Shown here one piece after another: positions 1 to 9,171 of a stretch of DNA of 64,000 nt; position 1 is the first letter of the stretch, and the number at the start of each line of letters is the position of its first letter. The translations under genes and the position numbers were made by a program. This DNA is from Micractinium sp. NFX-FRZ (Eukaryota; Chlorophyta; Trebouxiophyceae; Chlorellales; Chlorellaceae): NCBI GenBank assembly GCA_029339195.1, contig JAPTJF010000259.1:22713-86712 (forward strand), in the 5' to 3' direction. The notes beneath the pieces were generated by a model. That model was not told the origin of the DNA. It saw only the letters and a program-made list of their open reading frames with translations, and ran no database searches.

Positions 1-638
1 AGGCTGGCGCAAGGGTTAGGAACCGTCCCCCACTCTTGCAATGACAGCGCCTGTCGGCTGACCAAGGGGGCGTAGAGGGACTGAGCCCAGATGGTTGTGG
101 CATGCCTGGCCAGAGCTGCCAGCACATCCCTGGCTGGTGGCAGCAAGCCCTGCTCCAGCAGGCACCGGGCATTCTCGTGGCATTCAAACTGAATGGCTAC
201 GTGCAGGGGAGTCTTGCCATCAGCACTCCTCATTAGAGCTGCTGCCGGACCTGCCTGGAGCAGCAGCAGTAACACAGCCGCGTGGCAGGCCGGGTTGATG
301 GCAGCCCAATAGAGGGGTGTCCAGCAAAACCGGTTGGCTGCCAGCGGGTCTGCGCCTGCCGCCAGCAGCAGCTGCACGCAATCGGCGCGGTTCCGTGAGG
401 CTGCCCCATGCAGAGGCGTGCTTCCGTCGTCGTCTCGGACGTTTGCGTCTGCACCCCCTGCAAGGAGGGCCGCCACACACTCTGTCCGCCCGTAATGGGA
501 GGCATGGTGCAGTGGTGTCCAGCCAGGCCTGGGATTACGGCCCCTGACATTGGCGTCAGCTCCTGCCGCCACGCACTCCCGCACACGATCCGCTCTGCCC
601 TCGCGTGCTGCCCGCAACAGCCGTGCTTCCAACGACAT
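1..638 (-). CDS. Ankyrin-repeat protein, 3' end cut by window edge
   Basis: Read from ATG at 638-636 the frame stays open to the left edge (212 codons) without an intron. After a short helix-like start (MSLEARLLRAAREGRADRV) come ankyrin repeats with the expected TPLHHASHYGR, TPLHGAASRNRADCV and TPLYWAAINPA helices, each followed by a GADANVR or GADP type loop. A region with LLEQG and a Leu/Ala-rich segment (YAPLVSRQALSLQEW) follows and runs off the edge. Ankyrin repeats bind other proteins; nothing here shows the partner or the location. The same C-terminal block recurs at 1486-1956, so this belongs to a locally duplicated family. The start codon is chosen because it opens directly into the first repeat. 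The ankyrin identity is firm; the function is unknown. Confidence 0.85.
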   Translation of the reverse strand, partial: MSLEARLLRAAREGRADRVRECVAAGADANVRGRNPRPGWTPLHHASHYGRTECVAALLAGGADANVRDDDGSTPLHGAASRNRADCVQLLLAAGADPLAANRFCWTPLYWAAINPACHAAVLLLLLQAGPAAALMRSADGKTPLHVAIQFECHENARCLLEQGLLPPARDVLAALARHATTIWAQSLYAPLVSRQALSLQEWGTVPNPCAS

Positions 639-1485
639 TCACAGCAGCGGACCACCACTGGCAAGCTGCACGAGGGGCAGGCAGGAAAGAAAGGCGGGGG
701 CAAGTGAGAGGCCGAGCGGCGCCCGGCAGCGGGCGGGGGGCTAGGCTGTGTGATGAATCGCGCCTACGCTTGCCTCTCGAGTCCCGGCTGCTGGATCGTG
801 ACCGAGCACACGATGCTGCTGCTCCCCGGCTCTCACCTGCTCCCGGCGCGTGCTGTTCAGCAAAGAACCCTCGCTGCACCCTCGAGCGCGGCCGTGCCAA
901 TGGTCTCAGCGCTCTCTGATTTGAGGCGAAGTTGGTAGACACGTGAGCAGCTCTTTCCGCTGCGCTTTGCTCTGCTGTCGTGGCGGTGGCGGTACAAGTG
1001 CAGTACACTCACCAGCGGCGGCGGCGGCAGCCCGACGCCAACTCACACCCAAGCCGATCTTATGGCTAGCTCATCGCGCTCCAAGGAAGCACCTCGATAC
1101 GTAATGTTTCAGACCAGCCACCTGCCATGTCTGCCCTGCAAACTCTCACCAGGCAAGAGGCCAGTGTGAGGCTGGGCTGCCGCCACCTCGGGTGAGGCCC
1201 ACCCTTCATTGTGCGGCAGGACAGTGATGCCTGGCTTTCAACCAGGATTTTCATAGCAACACGAGGACCAACAAAGAAGAGGTGCACGCAGGTTGGGGGG
1301 ATTGGAAGAGCAGCAGGGCCGTAGCAGGGGCAATCAAACAACAAGCGGCAAAGCCGAGAGTATGCGGGCCAACTAGGGAGAGGGAGGGGTGCAAGCAGTG
1401 TGCAAAATTGCTCGAGCTCATGCACTCAGAGGTAAGACAGGGGCTATAACTAGGCGACGACAGGCCCTCAAGGCGCATGCAGAGG
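639..1485. other. Intergenic region upstream of the ankyrin gene
   Basis: No exon could be supported on either strand. It should hold the promoter and 5' leader of the leftward ankyrin gene and the 3' flank of the truncated copy. A GGC/GGT-type triplet stretch lies near 1010-1030. No TATA-like element is convincing. Confidence 0.4.
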
Positions 1486-1956
1486 CTAAAAAGAACAATC
1501 ACACAGGCAAGGCACATGTTCTGCTTCTATGGCAAGGGGAATCAGGGTGGCACCGCTGCCTGCACCAGAATGCGCCCTACAATGGGGCTGGGCAGTGAAG
1601 CGCCTGCCCGCCGCTGGGCACGGGCCAGGCAGAGGGCGGAGGTGCTGCACCAACAGCGCTGCCTCCTCTGCCGAGCGCCCCAGCACAGCGGGCAGGGCAG
1701 GGCCCAGGCCGTTGCAAGGCATGGGAACTAGAGCCCACTCCTCGGCTGTCAGCGGCTGGCGGCTGACCAGGGTGGCATACAGGGGCCGCATGCTGGCAGC
1801 TGCGCTGGTCAGAGCTGTTAGCACCTCCCTGGCTGGCGGCAGCGGGCCCTGCTCCAGCAGGCAGCGGGCTGTGTCGTGCTTGGCGTGCTGAATTGCGAGA
1901 GTCAGGGGAGTTCGGCGCTGAGGATCCCTGGCCAGGGCAGCTGCTGGCCCTGCCTG
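1486..1956 (-). pseudogene. Truncated second copy of the ankyrin gene (C-terminal part)
   Basis: Reading leftward from about 1956, the frame gives an AGPAAALAR start, one ankyrin-type helix (TPLTLAIQHAKHDTA), then LLEQGPLPPAREVL and a block with YATLVSRQPLTAEEWALVP. This matches the ankyrin gene at 1-638 residue for residue in its pattern (LLEQGLLPPARDVL, YAPLVSRQALSLQEWGTVP). Homology stops abruptly at about 1956, inside the second-last repeat, next to a GCGCACAG that resembles a 3' splice site. No further ankyrin repeats were found upstream to about 2400 in any frame. It is therefore either a 5'-truncated duplicate or a last exon whose partners are missing. The stop lies at 1486. I favour a gene fragment. 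Confidence 0.6.
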
Positions 1957-2411
1957 TGCGCGGTATGTAGTACTACTTGTGTGTTCCAGCCCTTCCCGTA
2001 CATGTGAATGTCCTCAAAGATCTAGATACCGGTGGAGGAGCACACTGCATGCGCACAGAGTGTCTTTGCCGCTAGCCATTGTAGGGGGCGGCTTGCTTTG
2101 TATGGCCAGCCAGTTCGCGCCCCCACAGCTGCCCTGGTGCAGGGCTGGCACCCCCGGCTCGGCCATTCTTTTGCTCATATTCCCCCTGGGAAGGTTAGGG
2201 ACGAGAAAAGGGTCAGGATGTGTGCCTGCAGCTTGGAGAGAAGGTCTAGACCACACTCGGTTCTGGGCAGGGGCAAGCGCCGCCGGCGCTGAGGTGGTGC
2301 CAGCAGGCCTGGTGTCGGAGAGGAGTAAACCAAACCCGCCTGGCGATCGCCCGTCATCCAGCAATACCTGTCTCGAATTCACCCAACTGAGCGTGCCGCC
2401 AGTCCGTGCAG
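1957..2411. other. Intergenic region and 5' flank of the retropepsin-like gene
   Basis: There is no supported coding exon. A CAG just before the ATG at 2412 could be an acceptor, so an additional upstream exon of the rightward gene cannot be excluded. Confidence 0.3.
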
Positions 2412-5400
2412 ATGCCGCAGCCCTTCCTGCCGCCGGCCTCCCGCCGGGGCTTGCTGCTCAGCGCGCCACTTCTGGCGCTGCCCCATGTACCCAGGACGGC
2501 GTCAGCAGCCTCCTCGCGCCCCATCCTCGACCAGCCGATGCAGCGGTGAGGCCTTGCCTAGTCAGCCGCCTGCAGGCGGCGCCACAGCACACCCGCCGCC
2601 GCAAGGGCCGCTGTTTGACCTATCCTTAGTTCGGCACGCCTTCCTAGAGCCCCTAAAGCTCTGGTTGGGACAAGGGGCCAGGCAGGCTGGGCGCCTGTGT
2701 GCCTGCCCCACGCTCCCAGCTTCAGCCTACATGCCCTGCTCCAGTACCTTTTGTCCAGCTTCCCCCACACCTTCCCCCCCCGTGCACCCAAACTTCCCTC
2801 TCCGCCCGCCGTTCCGGCCCTTGCCCTGCAGGCTGCGCCTTCCCCAGGGCACTGTGGGTCGGGACTACGTGCTGCTGCAGCTGCGGCTGGGGGGCAAGGG
2901 CCCGTTTGACTTTGTGGTGGACACGGGGCTCACGGCGGAGATGATCACGCCGCACCTGCGCCAGGTGGGTCCCTTAAACACTGGTGACACGCGGGCAAAG
3001 CGTCACCTGACTTGTGTGGTCAAGGCAGGGCTTAACGGCGGAGGTGGTCACGCCGCACCTGCGCGAGGTGGGTCAACAAAGGAACCAACAAAGAGAACCT
3101 CACCAAGGAGCGAGCTTGTGGCCCCCGCCCCTGGAACTCCTGGAAGAGCCCTTGAAACACTGGCGACATGTGAGAGGTATTGCCAGCTGGCACTGCTGAG
3201 ATCCCCACAGGCACACGGCACGCACGCTGCCGGCCTCCCAACCACTGGCAGGCCTCTCCCCTCCCCGTTCCCTGCTCTGCTCTGCTTGCCCCCCGCAGGT
3301 GCTTGACATCCCTGCCAGCCGGCAGCGCCTGGACAGCGGCTTTGGGGCGGGGGGCCTGGCGGGGCAGCTGGAGCTGGTGCAGCTCAAAGGTGGGGTGGTG
3401 TGGCTGGGCGGGTGGGTGGGTAAATGGGGGATGCTTGAGCACAGAAACCGTGGGGGTGCAGCTCTAGGGGAGGACATGGTCATGTGTGTGCACCCCGGTG
3501 GTGAGGTGGATGAGGAGAGGCAGCGTGGGAGGAAGCAGTGCAGCTCTAGGGGAGGACATGTGTGTGCGCCCGCATGAGAGCGCCGGCCTGCCTGCCTGCC
3601 CGCCTGCCGCCCTCCTTGCGGCCTGGCCTGCCTGCCGCCCTGCCTGCCTGGCCCGCCTTTCCCACACCGCACAGCGCGGCCTGGCCCCGCTCCGCGCACC
3701 CTTCGAGCTACACGCACTCCAACCCCCGCCCTCGGGCCCCGCAGATGCCAGGCTGGAGGGCGCTGCTGACGTGGCGCTGCCGCCGCTGCAGGCGGTGGTC
3801 ACAAACTTCATCCAGGTGCGGTGGCAATGGGGCAAGTGAGTAAATAGTTTAGAGGAGAGTGCCAGGCAGGGGGGCATGACCCTCCCGTCTCTCTTGCATG
3901 TCAGGGGTGCGGGGCCCCCCCGGGTGGTCACACACTCATTCAAGATGCCTCCCCAGTGGCAAGGCAGGGGGGTCTAGTAACACTTTTCTCCTCACAATGT
4001 GTGGGCTGCCAATGGCTTTCGTTGCGTGGCAGGGGGCACCAGGCCCACCATGGCAGCGCAGCAGCGGCAGCCGGATCCAGGGGCCTGGGTCCAGCAGCAC
4101 TGTTTCAGAAGCAGCAGCAGCAGCCAGCTCCACAGGCCTGGGCCTGCAACAGTGGTCCAGCGGCAGCAGCACCAGTAGCAGCAGCAGCAGCAGCAGCCAG
4201 CATGCCATGTGAGCGAACGCACCCAACATGTGCATGCAGGCAAGCCGACGACAAGAGCACAAAGATGACATGACCGGTGTTGCACCGCCCCACACACTGC
4301 GTCGCCCTTCTCTTTTTTGCCCGTCTGCTAAATCCGTTCAATTGCCGCCCGGCAGGAGCGCCTGGACCCGGCGCATGACCCGGTGGAGGGCATGCTGGGC
4401 ATGGTGAGGCACAGCAGGCACAGCATGGGCACAGGCAGGAGGGCATGGGGGCACACGGCCTGGCGGTGCGGCACAGCGGGCATAGCAGGCACGCCTCATC
4501 CTTCCTCTGTCACAACCGGCCCCACTCTGCAAAACTTTGCTGTAGCCGTTCCCACCTAGATTTGGGACCTCCGGGCACACCACACCTGCCTCTAAGGCAC
4601 ACCCGAGGCAGCGTGTCATGCCCCTCACCGCCGCCTCCCTTCTTCTTTCTTGGTGGTCTACTGCCGCGCCTGCAGGAGCTGCTGCAGCTGTTTGACCTGG
4701 ATCTCGACTTCCCCGCCCAGCGCATCCGCCTGTACCGCCCCGGCGAGGGCTGCGCAGCCGCCGCAGCCGCCGGGCTGGCAGAGCTCCCAGCCGCCGTGCT
4801 GAACGAGACCGGGGTGCTGGGGATCCGGGCGACGTCGCCGGCGGCGGCTGCGGCGGGGGGGCAACCCTTTGTGGGCATTCTGGACTGCGGGGCCAGCTTC
4901 TCGGCGCTCAACTGGCAGGTGGGTGGGCAAATGGGGTGGGCAGGTGGCGGCGAAGTTAACATACAGGGGAAGGGAAGGCAGCTGGCAGGTGGGCAGCGGC
5001 TCGGGCGTGCAGGTGGGTGGACAAGTGGGGCGGCTGGTAGGTGGCAAGCTGCGGCTGGGTGGACTGCTGGCCGGTCGAGATGGGTTGGACAGTGGGGCTG
5101 GGTGTTCTAAAGAGGTGGGCAGCTGGGCAGGTGGGCAGCCCCGCCTCATTTTCATTCCGCTGGCGGGCAGTCAAGCAGGGAGGTCGTGGCTTGCTGGCCT
5201 CGTTGTGCTCGCCCCCCAGCACCGTGCTCACACGCCACGTCACCTGCCTGCCCCACCCGTCCCGTTGCACCCTTCCGCCTGCCCCACGCGGCCTCATTCC
5301 CCCCCTGCCCGCCTGCCCCCTCCACACACACCTCCTGCCCTCCTCCTCCTGCAGGCAGCGGCCCTCATGGGCCTGCCGCCACGTGGCGACCCATCCTACG

Positions 5401-5780
5401 GCTCCCCCAGCCGGGGGCAGGGTGTGGCTGTGGTCGGAATCGATGGCAAGCCGCAGGTGCTTCCAATCACCCAAGCGCAGCTCACTTTTGCGGGCGCCCC
5501 ACACGGGGCAGGCAACGGCAACGGCAGCGGTGGCAACAGCGCCAGCGCCGGTGGCCTGCGTTTCGACCCGCCCCCGCCCGGCTGGCGGCCGTGGGCGCCG
5601 GTGGCCGCCGCTGTCGGCGACCTCCCCGTTTTTAGTATGATAATTGGGGATGGGCGCACCCCATACACCGGACCCGCTGCCCTGATTGGGCTGGACATAC
5701 TGAGCCAGCGGCGGGTGGTGGTGGGGGCGGGGGCGGGGCGTCGCAGCCGCGCTCGCCAGCTCTTTGTCTCCCCGGCCTGA
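2412..5780 (+). CDS. Two-lobed retropepsin-like aspartyl protease homologue, Tat-like N-terminus
   Basis: Seven exons join in phase to about 381 residues: 2412-2545, 2832-2964, 3299-3389, 3745-3815, 4356-4403, 4676-4918, 5355-5780. The N-terminus has twin Arg, a hydrophobic run and Ala-x-Ala like ends (SRRGLLLSAPLLALP, then TASAAS), as in Tat signals for the thylakoid lumen. Lobe 1 has the catalytic-type motif FVVDTGLTAEMI (about residue 65) and later EGMLGMELLQLFDLDLDF, which fits the hydrophobic-Gly motif and following strands of retropepsin-like proteases. Lobe 2 repeats this with ILDCGASFSALN and ALIGLDILSQRRVVV. Two D-x-G motifs in one chain suggest a pepsin-like fold from two retropepsin-like halves. 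The second motif has Cys where Ser/Thr is usual, so activity is uncertain. No reverse transcriptase or integrase is nearby, so it is not a retroelement remnant. Confidence 0.75.
3014..3170 (+). repeat. Exon-edge echo in intron 2 of the retropepsin-like gene
   Basis: Positions 3014-3075 repeat the end of exon 2 and its donor (about 2918-2970) with a few changes; both carry ACGCCGCACCTGCG and then GGTGGGTC. The intron start also recurs: AAACACTGGTGACA near 2976 is echoed by AAACACTGGCGACA near 3155. The duplicated unit therefore spans the exon/intron border. Confidence 0.8.
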
Positions 5781-7330
5781 TGGCATGGCCCCCTCTGCCC
5801 GGGCCACCAGGCAGGCTGCTGCCCCTGCAGTTGGATTGCCAATGGAGACCCACAGTGTGCCATTCGCCGGCCACCTTCATTGCTGTGCAGTTTTCTTGGT
5901 ATGCCCTGCGCCCCTGTACCTGCGTGCCCTGTGTGTATGTGTGAATTCTTCGAGGCGAGAGTCCCTGATGCGCTCCCCTTTGCGTCAGATCAAGTCAGAT
6001 GTATCCGTTACTGCTTTGTAGGTGTTTGCTCCGCTCCCTTCCTTACCTGTACCCCCCACTGAATCCCCAAGACCACCCCTGAGGTTCCCCCATCTGTAAA
6101 GGCTTTCTGCTCCTCTTGCGGCCATTCCATGTTGCTGTGCATTGAACGCCTGCACGCGACCCTGGCGGTCTGCATGGGCACGCGAAAGGTGGAGGGGGAG
6201 GGATGCAGTGAGGGGCAAGGGAGCGGGGCCTAGGTGCTGCAGCAGCTAGCTGAGTGCCGGGCTGTTGGGCTGGGCGTGCAGGGTGATGTGGACGGTAGGT
6301 TGGGTGCACCAGCGGAATTGGCGGCAGGCGCAGCGCTGCTAGCAGCCCGTGGGGGCAACAGCGGAAGTGTATGCAAGAGTGTAGTGGCATAGAGAGCAGT
6401 GCGCTGGACTGCGCCAGAGGCATTGGTCACAATTTGCAAGCGCATGAGCTACCTATGGTTGGATGCTGGTGCATCCCTGTGAGACTCTCTCCCCGCCCAG
6501 GCGCTGAGGGGGCACCGCCGGCACGCCAGCCTGGCAGCAGGCAGAGGAGTGCTGTTCCCCGTGGCCGGGTTCGCAGTGGCCGCCCCGATAAACTTCCCCC
6601 GGGCCGCCTTGAACCATTGGAATCGTCGCAAGCTCAGAGTTGGTTCAGAAGTGTCCGGTACGGGTCCGGTACCTGCGTGTCCTCCCGTCACCGAACCAAC
6701 GCTGCGACGACGGTGCAACTGCTTGTAACAACCGAAAGGCGGCGCCATCACAGCTGCGGCTCCCGGCGGGAGGCGAGAACCGTACTCAGAAGCGCTCAGA
6801 AGACGGAGGGCCGGCTCGTTGTGGCCCCTCAGGCTGTGCCAGACACAGTGACAGTTGCCCCTCAGGCTGTACCAAACAGTAGGCCAGGTCACAGCCTGCA
6901 GGGGGGGCTGCCCCTGTGCACGACCACCCTCAGAGCCATGTGCATGCCACGGTCACAGTAGCCGGAGCCAGCAGCATGTGTTGGATGTGAGGAGCTGCAC
7001 CTCGTCCTGCCCCACCTTCGACACGGACGCCGCCCTGCCGCCTGGAGTGCTCAGGAAGGACGCTCCGAAGGGTTGTACCTTCCCCACTCCCCACAATCAA
7101 ATGGTCCCACGAGTGCGCAATGCCTCCGCGGACGTTAAAGATCCTGACCCTGATTTACAGAAAACGCACGGGCATGGCATGCACAAGAAATCTACTGATA
7201 CTGACTGAAGAAGACGTGCTTGCCTGGAGGCAAAGGTCGCTGGCAAGAAAGCAGGGAAACAGCCCGCCCAGCGGGCCGCAACGCGTAGGAGGTGGGCGCC
7301 CCCATGCCCGGCCAGGCGGCCCCCTCATCC
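5781..7330. other. Convergent intergenic region
   Basis: This lies between the 3' ends of the retropepsin-like gene and the leftward membrane-protein gene. TGTAA at 6095-6099 (+) and TGTAA at 7158-7154 (-) are candidate green-algal polyadenylation signals for the two genes. A short direct repeat, CCCCTCAGGCTGT, occurs at about 6826 and 6858. I found no exon with credible splice sites or a recognisable product in 6350-7200, although open frames exist. Confidence 0.4.
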
Positions 7331-8970
7331 TCACCAGGGGCTCACCAGCGGCATCGCCAGCTGCACCAGCTGCCAGGCCGAGTACCCAGCCAGCAGCAGC
7401 TCGGCAGCACTGTCGGGCAGCGACTGCCTGCGCTGCAGCAGCAGCTGCCTGTGCTGCTGCCCCCCAGCCGCCCCGGCCTGCTGCCGCCGTGCCGCGGCGG
7501 CGGCGTCGCCGTCGGCGGCGCGCGCCGCCCGCCGCCGCTCCTCCTCCCTGCTGCGCTTCCGCTGCTCCGCCTGCTGCTCCTGCCCCTCCAGACGGTGGAT
7601 GACAATGGCGGGCAGGCAGTAGGCCAGCACAAGGAGGAGCCAGAAGTGGACTGCCAGGCAGGCGGCGCCGGGGCTGCCCGCCAGCGTGGCATCGCTGCCC
7701 ACGGCGCCCGCCGACCCCCACCCCGTTGCCCGCAGCGGCCCCACGGGCAGCCACGCTGAGCAGCGCTGCAGCTGGGCGGCGATGCGCTGCAGGTGGTCTG
7801 CCGCCTCGGGCGTGGCCGCCAGCTGGCTGTGGCAGTGCGCCTGCCCGCGCCACAGCATGGGGGCCAGCAGCAGGGGCTGGGTCCAGAGGAAGGTGCGCAG
7901 CCGCGTGCGCTGCAGGCAGACGCCAAAGGCCTGCACTTGGAGGGGTGTGCGAGGGCACGGGGGTGCAGGAGTTGGGGCAGGCACGGAGCATGCACGGATG
8001 CATGTCTTGTGGACGGCGAGGCAAAAGCTTGCGTGCACACAAAGGCAGCCTGCCCTGAGCTGCGCCCCTGCGATGCCTCTGCAGGTGTGCACCGTGGCCG
8101 GCCATCCATAAACATCTACACGGTGTGCAGGTGGACGCACGTCCGTTTTTGGTACACAGATACTTTGTGCGGTGATAAAGGGGGGACTCTCGTTGTGAAG
8201 CAGGCAAAAAACACTCGCTGGCAGCATGGTGCGCACCAGGTAGAGCCAAGGCTGGGAAAAGGTGGCCAGGAAGATGGGCAGCATGCCGCGTGCCCAGCTT
8301 GGCGTGGCCTTGAATCGCAGGCAGGGGGGGGCAGGTGGAGGCGCGGTGGGCAGGCGGTGCAGGTGCCACACATCGACATGAGCATGTGCTGCCTTGTGCG
8401 CCAGGGGGGCAAGTGCATGTCCCGCTCCGCCTGCTGGGCAAAGCGGCCCCCCCACACGGTGCACTCACAGCTCAGAGCCGCACGCAGCGCCCTCACCCCC
8501 CTGCCCCCGCGCTGCGCTCGTCCCTGGCTCACCAGCAGCTGCTGGGCCTCGGGGGGCAGCGCAAAGCGCAGCCCAATCCAGTGCTGCGCCGCCAGGTGGG
8601 CGGGCACCAGCGACTCCCGGCACCGGTCGTACCGACGCGGCCACACCAGGCACAGAAGGATGGGCCACAGGCACAGCAGCGAGGCAGCCTGTACAGGGGG
8701 CAGGAAGGGGAGGCAGAGGGGTGCTCAAGCAATGTTTGGCAGGCCAGATGCAAGGGAGTGCAGAGCGCAGGGCAGGCCGGCGCAGGCGGCGATGAGCGGC
8801 GGCGCGAGTCTCACTAGTGCCAAGGCGGCCTCCGCCGGCACGATGCCATCCGAGCGGCTCAGCTTCCAGGCCACGGCCGCCCACGACGTGAATCCTACCA
8901 ACGCCACGGTGAGGTCGCGCTGGGCTTGCAGAGGAAGAGACATGGCGGGCCACCGTGAGGGCAAAGGCAT
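7331..8970 (-). CDS. Multi-pass membrane protein of unknown function
   Basis: Exons that join in phase are 8970-8815, 8688-8533 and 7930-7331. Between them about 8475-8237 contributes one or two exons whose inner borders I could not fix; its end at 8237 is a GT donor. Hydrophobic segments appear as TVALVGFTSWAAVAW, ASLLCLWPILLCLVW, MLPIFLATFSQPWLYLV, FLWTQPLLLAPMLW, FWLLLVLAYCLPAIVI and a last one near the C-terminus. A strongly charged stretch (EQRKRSREEERRR) follows the fifth. The tryptophan- and proline-rich segments with basic loops suggest an integral membrane protein, but I recognise no transporter signature. The start at 8970 is the first ATG of the frame near the divergent promoter; 8943 is an alternative. 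It faces the SBP-box gene 201 bp away, so the two may share regulation. Confidence 0.6.
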
Positions 8971-9171
8971 GGCGGCGACTGCTGCAGCCCAACCAGGAAG
9001 AGAGAGCCTGGATGCCGGCATGCCAGGCTGGAAAATACAGCTCGGACACAAGGAAAGGACCGGTCTGAGTGGCGCAACCACGCGCCTACTCGCTTGCAGG
9101 GACTGCTCGGCGCCACATTTCCAGCACCTACGACGGGGCGGCCGCGCCGGCAGGGCAGCCTACCCCGCACT
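8971..9171. promoter_or_regulatory. Short divergent promoter between membrane protein and SBP-box gene
   Basis: Only about 200 bp separate the two proposed start codons, so both core promoters and 5' leaders must lie here or overlap the first exons. GTAC cores bound by SBP domains are worth looking for, but no clean example was confirmed by eye. Confidence 0.4.

Noticed and set aside
1066..1425. Minus-strand frame between the two ankyrin copies as a gene
   Set aside because: No domain, no splice context, and composition typical of intergenic DNA here.
2412..5780. Retrotransposon protease because of the DTG motif
   Set aside because: Seven introns, a signal-like N-terminus, two lobes, and no reverse transcriptase, integrase or LTRs nearby.
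7155..8468. Long open frame of 437 residues on the minus strand
   Set aside because: It is an out-of-frame shadow; the neighbouring frame carries the membrane segments and matches the splice phases.
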